From IMG/VR virus record IMGVR_UViG_3300048591_000865, positions 1-48,032 of that record: a DNA stretch of 48,032 nucleotides; one strand, given 5' to 3'. Shown here piece after piece: positions 37,676-45,496 of the stretch. Source of the stretch: a virus. Every line of letters begins with the position of its first letter. Position 1 is the stretch's first letter. Made by a program: the position numbers and the translations under genes. Below the pieces are notes generated by a model. The model was not told the DNA's origin and did no database searches. It worked only from the letters and a program-made list of their open reading frames with translations.

Positions 37676-39673
37676 TTACCTTAATTCTCGTCCATCCATA
37701 TCAGTCACAATTAATACTCTATCCTTCGAAAGGACATCAGGGTTTGGCATTTGCGTGATTTTCTCACCCATGTGACCAGTGTATTCAAGTGCAGTAAGTG
37801 CACGCTTGATGCGATCTTGGCTCATTGCCCCTGCACAATTCATAAAGTGACCAATCACTACTTTTGCGGTCGGATATTTATCTTTTTCACGTTCTTGTTT
37901 GATAAATGTAAAGATGCGATCGGTGTCAGCTAATTCTTTTTCTAATTCACGAGTTTTTTGCAGTGACAGACTCAATCGACTAAACAGATAACCGTCTCGA
38001 ATAATTAAAAAATGCTTGTTTAAAAGTGGACTGCCGTCGCTGAATTTATTTATCACACAGACCATTGCAGTCTTGTCGCCCATGATCTCAGTACCGGTCA
38101 TTTCAATATATTCTTCAGGTGAAATACCACGCATTACTCGAGCTACACGAGAGTTTGAAGGCAGTCCTGAACCGCCACGTCCTGCAAATTGAGTGATGTC
38201 CTTATTCGCAGATGATGATTTACCCATGTGATTGATCATTTCAACGCAAGCCTTAGACCTTTCACATAGTTCACTCATGAACCTTGTGACGGCCTTATTC
38301 ATATCATTGAGTCCACTCTCACTTCCCCAAAAACTTGAGATCGGGTCAAACACGATGAGTTTTGGTTTTATATCATCCACTGCTTGCATGACTTTTTCGA
38401 GTGCATCACGGTTTGGATACAAAAATCCTTGTTTATCTTTTACGATAAGACAGAGATCAGCGTCTTTTTTAATTACGATTGATTGTAAAACAGTATCGAC
38501 TTTAAGTTGAGCTTCTGGAGTGCCGTCAAAGAGTCCCATTTGTTTCAACATCGCGCCAAGCATTGCAGCGAGTTTCTCAGCGGTATCTTCACCAGTGATG
38601 AACAATGTTTTACCACGTTGAACACAATCAAAACCTAAAAACCGTTCACCCAAGGCCAAACATACTGCTTCAAAAAGTTTTAATGTGGTCTTACCTGTAC
38701 CGCCATCGGCAGTGGTGAGAGTGATGTCCTCAGTTGACCAGTCTCGGAAAAGCTGTGGTTTTCTCAATTTTGAGGTATTAAGGAGATCTTGACGTGTAAA
38801 ATACCGAGGCGTCCAGCGAGTCGGCGGCTCAGGTGCAGGTGGCATTGCGATGGCAGAGACAGGTTGTCCGGTAAAGGGTGCAACAAGAGGGTTTTTGTTG
38901 CCACCGTCAAGACCGCTTTTTATGGTCGCTTTGGACTCATAGTCGGGTTTTCCGCGCAATTTCGCTGCCCTAAATAGCTCGGTCTCTGCGACCTCACGAG
39001 ATATTGCACCACAAGCGACCATTTGACCGATACGGAAGGACTCACGGTTGAGGGTATCATTGGACTCCCCTGCAGGCGCGTTGATTATAGACTGAATGGC
39101 GGCGTCAAAAGCGGCTCGAGCAATGTCAGGAACTACAGTCATGTTGGCTTGAGTCGCGCTAACAGGAGCGTCGGGTTTTTTCAAGTTCGCGTAATGATAA
39201 ATCCATTCAGGTGCAGGAAGGATAGGTTTACGCCAATCAACGTCTTTGTTGTACCAGGCTATCCAGCCACCTTCAGACCTAATGTCGAGACCTGGCAAGA
39301 AACCCACTTTATTGCCGAGGTTCCGCGTCGGATCATATTTAAAAATAAAGTGGGTCCCACCATTTAAAGTCTTTTGTGAAAGAGTGTCAGGAATCTGAAG
39401 GCCGAGCTGTTTAATTGTTTCCCAACCGTTGGATTTTATATCAATGTCGAGTACTAAAATATCATTTGGAGTACCGCAAGGAACACCAAAGAACGCCAAT
39501 CGATCACGATATTGCTCGCACCATAGTTTAATTTGATTTTGATCAGTTGTTGCGGCTTCTTTCCACCCTGATATAAGTGGAATTTTTTGTCCTTGTGGAC
39601 TAAGCCACGCAGGAAAAACTTTAAATCCTGCTTGTTGGTTTGTGGTCATTAAAAGCCCCTCAGCTTTGGTCAT
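37676..39673 (-). CDS. Prim-Pol primase/polymerase domain fused to RepA-like helicase, 665 aa
   Basis: N-terminal 165 residues follow the bifunctional primase-polymerase (Prim-Pol) pattern: FPAWLSPQGQKIPLISGWKE, LVLDIDIKSNG with Asp76/Asp78, NGGTHFIFK and RSEGGWIAWY. Residues about 290-580 are a RepA/AAA_25-type hexameric helicase: ITLTTADGGTGKTTLKLFEA (Walker A 324-330), TLFITGEDTAEKLAAMLGAM, LIVFDPISSFWG (Walker B 439-444), MINHMGKS and FAGRGGSGLPSNSRVARVMR. The C-terminal 90 residues are winged-helix-like. It would unwind and prime the template. ATG 39673 has GGAG about nine bases upstream, right after a structured leader (39683-39742). Confidence 0.87.
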   Translation of the reverse strand: MTKAEGLLMTTNQQAGFKVFPAWLSPQGQKIPLISGWKEAATTDQNQIKLWCEQYRDRLAFFGVPCGTPNDILVLDIDIKSNGWETIKQLGLQIPDTLSQKTLNGGTHFIFKYDPTRNLGNKVGFLPGLDIRSEGGWIAWYNKDVDWRKPILPAPEWIYHYANLKKPDAPVSATQANMTVVPDIARAAFDAAIQSIINAPAGESNDTLNRESFRIGQMVACGAISREVAETELFRAAKLRGKPDYESKATIKSGLDGGNKNPLVAPFTGQPVSAIAMPPAPEPPTRWTPRYFTRQDLLNTSKLRKPQLFRDWSTEDITLTTADGGTGKTTLKLFEAVCLALGERFLGFDCVQRGKTLFITGEDTAEKLAAMLGAMLKQMGLFDGTPEAQLKVDTVLQSIVIKKDADLCLIVKDKQGFLYPNRDALEKVMQAVDDIKPKLIVFDPISSFWGSESGLNDMNKAVTRFMSELCERSKACVEMINHMGKSSSANKDITQFAGRGGSGLPSNSRVARVMRGISPEEYIEMTGTEIMGDKTAMVCVINKFSDGSPLLNKHFLIIRDGYLFSRLSLSLQKTRELEKELADTDRIFTFIKQEREKDKYPTAKVVIGHFMNCAGAMSQDRIKRALTALEYTGHMGEKITQMPNPDVLSKDRVLIVTDMDGRELR

Positions 39674-39682
39674 GTTAAAAAC

Positions 39683-39742
39683 TCCAAAGGGAAGCTGACC
39701 AAGCTTCTCGGATACGGAAGCAACCCCGTACCTATCCCTTTG
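39683..39742 (-). promoter_or_regulatory. Three-stem structured leader of the primase-helicase gene
   Basis: On the minus strand, P1 CAAAGG(GA)/(TC)CCTTTG (39742-39735 with 39692-39685) encloses TACGG-GGTTGCTT-CCGTA (39730-39726 with 39717-39713) and GAAGCT-TGGTC-AGCTTC (39707-39702 with 39696-39691). P1 and the third stem share two bases. The GGAG ribosome binding site begins at the 3' edge of P1. That placement suits translational control. It resembles no riboswitch class I can name. Confidence 0.45.
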
Positions 39743-40148
39743 AAGACTTCCAATCTGTTATTATTTTCTTAAAAGATTCAACAGAATTGGCAAATCCGGC
39801 GATACCGCCTCGTGACAAAATGAAATCAATAAAGTTTTTTTGTCCTATCTCGCGTTTAGATAGGTTTTTAGGAAAGGTCCAACTTGACCGTTTAGTTTCA
39901 ATAGCAGTAAACACCGCGATCACTTTCCCTACCATTTCAGGTGTGATTAGTACTTCAGTGAACCCTATGCGATCAGAGCTTTTGAACTCCTCGTTCTTTT
40001 TTTTCGACTCATTCGCAAGACCATATCGCACGTTTCGACCAGTTGAATCTGTGAAGGCACCTGAATTGTTTCTAAATAAAGTGGACTTAACAGTCGGTGC
40101 AACCAGTAGAATCCTTTGATCTACTTCGTCCTCTAACATATCACTCAT
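39732..40148 (-). CDS. VRR-NUC domain nuclease, 138 aa
   Basis: Matches VRR-NUC: KSTLFRNNSGAFTDSTGRNV, RYGLANESKK, SSDRIGFTEVLITPEMVGKV and AVFTAIETKRSSW. The PD-(D/E)xK site is Asp59 (SSD) plus Glu84-x-Lys86 (AIETK), with an N-terminal Asn/Glu region. Phage VRR-NUC proteins act as structure-specific or Holliday junction nucleases. ATG 40148 is inside the end of the upstream gene; GTG 40160 would add four residues and cannot be excluded. It lies between a SF2 helicase and the primase-helicase, which fits replication-fork or recombination-intermediate processing. Confidence 0.85.
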   Translation of the reverse strand: MSDMLEDEVDQRILLVAPTVKSTLFRNNSGAFTDSTGRNVRYGLANESKKKNEEFKSSDRIGFTEVLITPEMVGKVIAVFTAIETKRSSWTFPKNLSKREIGQKNFIDFILSRGGIAGFANSVESFKKIITDWKSSKG

Positions 40149-40350
40149 AAATTTCTTCACTTACCAAAATGATTTTAGTGTCGACATCGATCTCTTCAAC
40201 CGCTCTACCTCGAACCTCAATGATACGAGTCATTTTATTTTTTAAAATTTGAACCGCTTCCTGCTCGGTCTTGGCTTGCACCGGAACACTACCCTCAATC
40301 TCAAGTTTAAAATTTATGTCATAAGTTTTCAACGTTCCCCCCGAGATCAT
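40141..40350 (-). CDS. Small protein between helicase and VRR-NUC genes, 69 aa
   Basis: Not recognised. Overlaps the helicase gene end by 32 bases and the VRR-NUC start by 8. Strand-rich: TYDINFKLEIEGSVPVQAKT, then a helix EQEAVQILKNKMTRIIEVRG and DVDTKIILVSEEIYE. Similar small single-domain proteins with this V-x-A-x-[ST]-E-x-E-A pattern occur widely. The start may be ATG 40350 or TTG 40335 after GGGGGGA. Probably a partner of one of its enzyme neighbours. Confidence 0.55.
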   Translation of the reverse strand: MISGGTLKTYDINFKLEIEGSVPVQAKTEQEAVQILKNKMTRIIEVRGRAVEEIDVDTKIILVSEEIYE

Positions 40351-41989
40351 AAATTCGATCGAGCATTTCAACTTTTGGTTTCGCTAAAGTTTCTGAAATA
40401 GTCTCGTCAAATTTAATGAAATACTCCTTATGTATCTGCCGATCAGTCATTCCGTAATCGTTGCGCATTTGTCCTGCCCAGAGAGCAATAGTTTCAGCTA
40501 ATTTTTTCTGTGTCTCTATTCTTTCTATCTGATTACGCATTGCTGCAGTGGCTGCGGCTTTACCTGCAACACGTCCGACACGCGCTGCAACGGTTCCAGG
40601 GTCATCTAAAACTGTGTTCTTTTCGAGTTGGCGTAAGGTATCAGGGTCAAGCATAACCAAATCACCGTCAACCATGGCAGGGCTTACACGACCGCCGCCC
40701 TCACCCGGCTTTTTAGGTTCGTCTTTCGTTCCACAATATGGACATTCAGTGAGAAGCCTGTCGAAAGGTGCATTACACTCAACGTTTTTACAGATACGAA
40801 TGAGGTTCAATTTTCTTTTTCTTTTTGATGGTCGATCGAGTGTCCATTTCCTTCGACTGTCTGGAAGACCATGCTCTTTTACGTTTCCAACATGGTCGAT
40901 GAGAATCATAAACGGTTTATCTTTGGCCGGTCTTAGTCCTCGACCGCACATCTGCAAAAATTTACCGAGGGACTTCGTAGGACGTGCCATGATGACCACT
41001 TCAATACCGGGAACATCCAAACCTTCATCAAAAAGATCAACGTTAATTAGCACGTTGATGCGTCTTTCTCTGAAGTCATTCATCGATGATAAACGAGTAG
41101 AATCTTCTGTTAGACCTGTTAAAAGTTTGGCTGTGACTCCGGCGTCTTTAAATTTCGCTTGCATCCGTTCACCGGCACCAATATCAGAAGCAAAGATAAT
41201 GGCCTGTTTTCCTTCAGCAAATTTTTTATAATTGGTTACAACGTCCCCTACAATGTGAGATTTTTCAGAAGCTACAATCATCGCTTCTTTGGTGTAGTCA
41301 CCGTCACCTGACGACTCTTTCAAATGTAATCTATAGTCACTTTCAGGTATGACAATTTTGTATTTGCTTAGGAACCCGTTGTCGATTCCCCATTTGGTGT
41401 CCGGTCCTTCGACCATGTAGTCGAACACTCCGTCGACGTGACTTCCAAGGCCGCGTTTGTCGAGACGTTCCGGCGTTGCTGTAACACCGAGTCCAATGGC
41501 ATTGGTAAAGTATTTGATGGCCCTGCCCCATTTGTTCTCTTTAAGTAGATGAGCTGCTTCATCTGTAATCCAAAGTTTAATTGATTTCGCCCACTTCTCA
41601 TGCTTCAGAATCCTTGAATTGAGTGTGTCGACGCTGACAATCGTCACGTTAGCGCCATAGTCATAAAACTGTTTCTTGAGTTGTTTTCGTTGTTCAGCAA
41701 CTATTCCCAAGATCACACTACGAGGCGCAATGATATTATGAAGGATTTCTTCTTCCGCAAGTGTCAATGAAATTTGAGACAAAAGCTCTTTTCGGTGCAC
41801 CATGATGGCAGTAGGAAGTCGCCTATGTGCAGGTGCTTTAATTGCAAGGTCATTGGCTATATCACAAAACGTTTTCGTTTTTCCTAAGCCGGTCGGCAAA
41901 CGAAGCAGGACGTTATTGTAACCATCTTCCCAGGCTTTATATATGTCAGCTTTAACTTTTTTTTGGTAATCCCTTAAAATTATTGGCAT
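40319..41989 (-). CDS. Superfamily 2 DNA helicase (DEAD/DEAH-type), 556 aa
   Basis: Motifs in order: LRDYQ (5-9, motif Q-like), LPTGLGKT (31-38, Walker A), TIVSVDTL (Ia/Ib region), ITDEAAH (141-147, DEAH-like box), VTATPERLD (motif III), AIIFASDI (IV), NVDLFDEGLDVPGIEVVI (V) and FLQMCGRGLRP (VI). A zinc ribbon follows (CKNVECNAPFDRLLTECPYC). The C-terminal 130 residues are helical. Such phage helicases remodel forks or recombination intermediates, often beside a VRR-NUC nuclease as here. ATG 41989 puts the Q-motif at the usual distance; TTG 41998 is the alternative with AGAAAG nearer. Confidence 0.9.
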   Translation of the reverse strand: MPIILRDYQKKVKADIYKAWEDGYNNVLLRLPTGLGKTKTFCDIANDLAIKAPAHRRLPTAIMVHRKELLSQISLTLAEEEILHNIIAPRSVILGIVAEQRKQLKKQFYDYGANVTIVSVDTLNSRILKHEKWAKSIKLWITDEAAHLLKENKWGRAIKYFTNAIGLGVTATPERLDKRGLGSHVDGVFDYMVEGPDTKWGIDNGFLSKYKIVIPESDYRLHLKESSGDGDYTKEAMIVASEKSHIVGDVVTNYKKFAEGKQAIIFASDIGAGERMQAKFKDAGVTAKLLTGLTEDSTRLSSMNDFRERRINVLINVDLFDEGLDVPGIEVVIMARPTKSLGKFLQMCGRGLRPAKDKPFMILIDHVGNVKEHGLPDSRRKWTLDRPSKRKRKLNLIRICKNVECNAPFDRLLTECPYCGTKDEPKKPGEGGGRVSPAMVDGDLVMLDPDTLRQLEKNTVLDDPGTVAARVGRVAGKAAATAAMRNQIERIETQKKLAETIALWAGQMRNDYGMTDRQIHKEYFIKFDETISETLAKPKVEMLDRIYDLGGNVENL

Positions 41990-42100
41990 AGGTCGCAAAC
42001 TTTCTAGGGGTTAGGATTCTTTGTCAAACTTTCTTTATTATTTACTTGATTCTTTAAATTTGGGTCATTACGGTTCTGTTTCAAACCAGGAGATTAAACT
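41990..42100. promoter_or_regulatory. Divergent promoter region between the helicase and replication operons
   Basis: The 111-bp gap serves two divergent units. TTGACA reads towards the helicase on the minus strand (42027-42022 region) but the only nearby -10 candidate is weak and would give an almost leaderless mRNA. On the plus strand TTGATT-N17-TACGGT precedes a good ribosome binding site (CCAGGAGATTAAACT). No palindrome stands out. Promoter placement is uncertain. Confidence 0.35.
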
Positions 42101-42865
42101 ATGTATAAATTTGAAATCAGCGCCGACTCACCGCAAGAGCTTCAAGAGAAGATGATTGAGTTCGCAAATGAATATAAGACAAGCGAAGAAGCAGATGAAT
42201 ATGTCAATGATCCTATCCCTGCTTTTGTTGAACCGATGGTCATTCCAGTAGTTGAAAAATTTAGTAGTCCTAATGATGGTAGTATCGGCACCAATATTCT
42301 TGAAACCGTAACTGCTGTTCCAAAACCTACACCTGAAGTTGATTCTAAAGGTGTAATCTATGACCCGACAATTCACTCTGCGAACAAGTCCGTCAACGCT
42401 GACGGTTCATGGCGCATGAGACGCGGTGTCGATAAATCTAAAGTTAAAGAAAAAGAAACTGTTGCAACACCTGAACCTTTCGTCGCTCCTCCCCCACCTG
42501 CACCAGTTGAACAACCTGTTAATACTTTTCCGGGAATGATAAATCCTGTTGTAGGTCCAACAGCTGCAGTTCCTCAAGTCTTACCAGTTGTTGAACCTGT
42601 TGTTATACAACCTGTAAACACTCCAAGTTATGACCCGATTCCTACACCTGCAGGCGCACGTCCGGCTTATTTGGCATCATTTAAAAACAACATCACACTT
42701 GTTTTTGCGAATCTGATAAATGAGAAGAAAATTGATCAAGCCTACGTTGAACAGTTAAAGTCTCATTTCAAAGTCAAAGAAGTTTGGGATATTTTAAAAG
42801 ATGAAAAGTCTTCTCAAGAATTGTTCAATTTCTTCGGTCAACTCGGCTTCATTACAATGGTGTAA
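42101..42865 (+). CDS. Conserved phage replication-module protein with Pro-rich linker, 254 aa
   Basis: First gene of the second plus-strand operon, after GGAGATTAAACT. It has three parts: an N-terminal strand-helix unit (MYKFEISADSPQELQEKMIE), a small conserved motif region (SKGVIYDPTIHSANKSVNAD then GSWRMRRGVDKSKVKEKET), a Pro/Val/Ala-rich disordered linker (about 120-190), and a helical C-terminus FFGQLGFITMV. The DPTIHSxxKxxxxDGSWRxRRGVD motif recurs, as I recall, in phage proteins encoded beside DUF2800 nucleases and SSB-like proteins. That matches the neighbours here. Function unknown, likely recombination-linked. Confidence 0.68.
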   Translation: MYKFEISADSPQELQEKMIEFANEYKTSEEADEYVNDPIPAFVEPMVIPVVEKFSSPNDGSIGTNILETVTAVPKPTPEVDSKGVIYDPTIHSANKSVNADGSWRMRRGVDKSKVKEKETVATPEPFVAPPPPAPVEQPVNTFPGMINPVVGPTAAVPQVLPVVEPVVIQPVNTPSYDPIPTPAGARPAYLASFKNNITLVFANLINEKKIDQAYVEQLKSHFKVKEVWDILKDEKSSQELFNFFGQLGFITMV

Positions 42866-42867
42866 AC

Positions 42868-43044
42868 ATGGAAAAAGTTGACGAATGGGAAATAACACGA
42901 GTGAAAGACGTTAAATATAGGCTCAGCGATTATTATAGAGATGGCACTTACAAAAACGTCGCTCAAATGTTTGAGGACTTAAAACAAATGGTTCATTTAT
43001 TAGAAAAGCATGTGGTGAAAAATGAAAAAAATAACAGTCGTTAG
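42868..43044 (+). CDS. Small charged protein, 58 aa
   Basis: ATG 42868 comes two bases after the previous TAA. Product: MEKVDEWEITRVKDVKYRLS, YRDGTYKNVAQMFEDLKQMV and a basic end KHVVKNEKNNSR. It overlaps the DUF2800 start by 23 bases. Not recognised. It fills the only gap in this operon. Confidence 0.58.
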   Translation: MEKVDEWEITRVKDVKYRLSDYYRDGTYKNVAQMFEDLKQMVHLLEKHVVKNEKNNSR

Positions 43045-44125
43045 ATGTTCAGGTCTGTCACGTCCTATGACTTGCGCAGGTTCACTATTCTTTGATCTTC
43101 CACCGCAACCAACAAATCCTGCGGCTGAAGAGGGAACCGCAGCCGGTGAATTGCTTGCTCATCTTTTGACAAAGTATAGAGAAGCTCCACCCAAACGAGC
43201 CAGTAATGGCGTGGACATCGATGATGAAATGAAATTCTTTATCACTCCAATTGCTGATGAGATTGCACAAAGAGCCGATGAGTTACCGCTTTGCGAGCAA
43301 CGCATTGACTGGAAGACTCGATCAGGGATTACAATTTCAGGAAGTTATGACGTTTGTTACACTCATGGCGGGAAACTTTATATTGAAGACTTGAAATACG
43401 GTTATGGTATTGTCGAGGTGAAAGAGAATTGGCAACTTTTAGGTTATGCTATCGGTGAAGTCATCCGACGTGGTGTAGCGTTTGAACGTATCGTAATGAA
43501 AATTCAACAGCCAAGACCGCATCACGAAGACGGTCCTGCTAGAGAGTGGGAAATTACTTATGAACAATTACTTGAATACAAAGAACAAATTGAAAAGCGA
43601 ATGGATCAAATCGCTGCTGGTTTCTCAGAGCTTGTTACCAGTCCGAAATGTAAATATTGCCCCGCGACTGCTGAGGCTTGTACTGCTTTCAATCGTGCTG
43701 TATTTCACGGTATCGATCATGTTCTAAGTCACGCCCAACAAGACCAAATCAATGAAAAAGAAATCGCTCATCAATTGGACTTGCTTGACCGCACGACTGA
43801 GATTTTAAAAATTAAGTATGACTCTTTGAAACAGCTTGCAGTTGATCGCATGAACAATGGGGCACTCATTCCAGGATACATGAGTGAACCCTCATACGGT
43901 GATCGCAAATGGAAAAAGGAAATCAGTCCTGAAGTCATCAAGACTCTGACAGGTAAAGACATCACTGAAACAGTTATGCTTAGTCCTGCAAAGGCTGAGA
44001 AAATCGGCGTACCGAAAGAATTGGTAAAGACGTTTGTTGACAGACACTTTATCGGTAACAAATTAGTTAGAAAAGATGTGTCGGCTTTAGGTAATAAAAT
44101 TTTTGGAAAACCAATTAACCAATAG
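43022..44125 (+). CDS. DUF2800 Cas4/RecB-like exonuclease, 367 aa
   Basis: DUF2800-type PD-(D/E)xK nuclease. Motifs: TCAGSLFFD near the start (Cys18), AAEEGTAAGELLAHLL (the Gxxx-type helix), ITISGSYDVCY with Asp110, and KLYIEDLKYGYG with Glu122/Asp123-x-Lys125. NWQLLGYAIG is the conserved Q-x3-Y helix. Three later cysteines (210, 213 and 220 in CKYCPATAEAC) with Cys18 could bind a Fe-S cluster as in Cas4. It probably resects DNA ends for recombination with the SSB-like protein just downstream. No ribosome binding site of strength; coupled by overlap. Confidence 0.85.
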   Translation: MKKITVVRCSGLSRPMTCAGSLFFDLPPQPTNPAAEEGTAAGELLAHLLTKYREAPPKRASNGVDIDDEMKFFITPIADEIAQRADELPLCEQRIDWKTRSGITISGSYDVCYTHGGKLYIEDLKYGYGIVEVKENWQLLGYAIGEVIRRGVAFERIVMKIQQPRPHHEDGPAREWEITYEQLLEYKEQIEKRMDQIAAGFSELVTSPKCKYCPATAEACTAFNRAVFHGIDHVLSHAQQDQINEKEIAHQLDLLDRTTEILKIKYDSLKQLAVDRMNNGALIPGYMSEPSYGDRKWKKEISPEVIKTLTGKDITETVMLSPAKAEKIGVPKELVKTFVDRHFIGNKLVRKDVSALGNKIFGKPINQ

Positions 44126-44137
44126 GGAGAAATTAAA

Positions 44138-45019
44138 ATGCAGCAACAAGATAACGGTCGTAACATAATGGTTCAGGGTCGGATAGTTTGGACAGTCGGT
44201 GACTTGTTCAAAGGTGACTTAGCCACTCAGTACGGGACCAAGACGCCGAAATTAAACAAGCAAGGTCAACAATATCGTGAATACGGTTTTGGTTTGGCAG
44301 TACCGAAAGAAGTTTTAGGGCAAATGGGACCTGGACAACCTGGGGAAATTTGGGCAGCGATTCATGAAGTCGCTTACACTCTTTACCCAAGCCGTCAAAT
44401 CCCAGCGAACTTTCACATGAAATATAAAGACGGTGACACTGGAACAAATCAAGATGGGACTCCTGTGAACACTAAAGAGGGTTATCCTGGACATGTTGTT
44501 TTCGCTTTGAAAACATCTGCAGCGGCACCAAAGTTTTTCCGCTGGGAAAACGGTCAGAACATTCAGGTAAACGAAGGCATTAAATGCGGCGATTACGTTC
44601 AGGTTCAAGTGAACATCAAAGCTCACGCTGGAACGAATGCAGGGCTTTATTTGAATCCGATGGCAGTACGCTTTTTGGTTTACGGTAAAGAGATCATTAA
44701 CGCCCCATCAGGTGACACTCTGTTTGGAACTGCAGCTCCAGCAATGCCTGCAGGCGCTTCTTCTACTCCAATTGGACCTGTCGGTATGATTGTACCTCAA
44801 GGTATGCCAGCGCCTCAGCAACAGTTTGCTCCACCACCCGTGACAGCACAACCTGCACAGCCGCACTTCGGAGTATTGCCGACGCCGTTTCAACCTGCAC
44901 AGCAACCAGTACCAGGACCTATAGCTGCACCTCAGTATGCTCCACCGCCCGTGGCAGCACAACCTGCACAGTCACAGTATCCCGGTATGCCACCACTCCC
45001 TGGAAGTTTTCAACAGTAA
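44138..45019 (+). CDS. Phage single-stranded DNA-binding protein-like, 293 aa
   Basis: The first 190 residues follow the OB-like DUF2815-type phage SSB pattern: GRIVWTVGDLFKGDLATQYG, YREYGFGLAVPKEVLGQMGP, EIWAAIHEVAYTLYPS, HMKYKDGDTGTNQDG, GYPGHVVFALKTSAAAPKFF and CGDYVQVQVNIKAHAGTNAG then LYLNPMAVRFL. The C-terminal 100 residues are Pro/Gln/Ala-rich with repeated APPPV-x-AQPAQ units and end FQQ rather than in the acidic tip of bacterial SSB. GGGAGAAATTAAA precedes the ATG. It coats ssDNA during replication or recombination and may recruit PolB and the nuclease. Confidence 0.75.
   Translation: MQQQDNGRNIMVQGRIVWTVGDLFKGDLATQYGTKTPKLNKQGQQYREYGFGLAVPKEVLGQMGPGQPGEIWAAIHEVAYTLYPSRQIPANFHMKYKDGDTGTNQDGTPVNTKEGYPGHVVFALKTSAAAPKFFRWENGQNIQVNEGIKCGDYVQVQVNIKAHAGTNAGLYLNPMAVRFLVYGKEIINAPSGDTLFGTAAPAMPAGASSTPIGPVGMIVPQGMPAPQQQFAPPPVTAQPAQPHFGVLPTPFQPAQQPVPGPIAAPQYAPPPVAAQPAQSQYPGMPPLPGSFQQ
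44828..44971. repeat. 33-bp direct repeat in the SSB-like gene
   Basis: Copies at 44828-44860 and 44939-44971 differ at two bases and encode APPPV-[TA]-AQPAQ. The 111-bp period is a multiple of three, so the reading frame is preserved. The repeat lengthens the proline-rich tail. Confidence 0.8.
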
Positions 45020-45040
45020 GAAAATGAAAGGAGCATCTTT

Positions 45041-45496
45041 ATGGAAAAATATTTAAAATTCATGAGTAGAGTAAATAAAGATGCTCCAAACGGTTGTTGG
45101 GAATGGATGGGATTTTCTTATCCTAATGGATACGGTCAAGCCACTTTCAGTTTACAAAACGCTTCGAGATACGCTCACAGAATCTCGTATGTTTTCCATA
45201 ATGGTCCACTTCCTGATAGTAGGACTCATGTTTGTCATAAATGCGATAATAGAATTTGCGTGAATCCTGCACATTTATTTCTTGGTTCCGCTTCCGAGAA
45301 CAATTTGGATATGAAGAACAAGGGTAGAAATAAAAAAGGCAAACATTATATTACTCATTGTAAAAACGGACACGAATTCACTGAAGAAACCATAAAAGTT
45401 AAAAAGAACGGCACAAGATATTGTGGTGCCTGTCATAAATTACAAGGTCGAAAGAGGTATCTTTCAACAAGGTTAAATTGTGCAAAAGAAACTTAA
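45041..45496 (+). CDS. Free-standing HNH homing-type endonuclease, 151 aa
   Basis: HNH_3 architecture: [36 protein letters not shown], then [18 protein letters not shown] with the His66, Asn75 and His78 catalytic triad and zinc Cys65, Cys68 and Cys73. [18 protein letters not shown] follows. A second zinc-like site (CKNGHEF ... RYCGACHK) forms the C-terminal DNA-binding part. Such genes are mobile in phages and often insert beside DNA polymerase genes, as here. AGGAG precedes the ATG. It overlaps the polymerase start by 17 bases, so the insertion has been accommodated in the operon. Confidence 0.88.
   Translation: MEKYLKFMSRVNKDAPNGCWEWMGFSYPNGYGQATFSLQNASRYAHRISYVFHNGPLPDSRTHVCHKCDNRICVNPAHLFLGSASENNLDMKNKGRNKKGKHYITHCKNGHEFTEETIKVKKNGTRYCGACHKLQGRKRYLSTRLNCAKET

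Noticed and set aside
40548-41231. 227-codon plus-strand ORF opposite the SF2 helicase
   Set aside because: The helicase motifs on the minus strand are unambiguous; the antisense frame has Ser/Pro/Arg shadow composition.
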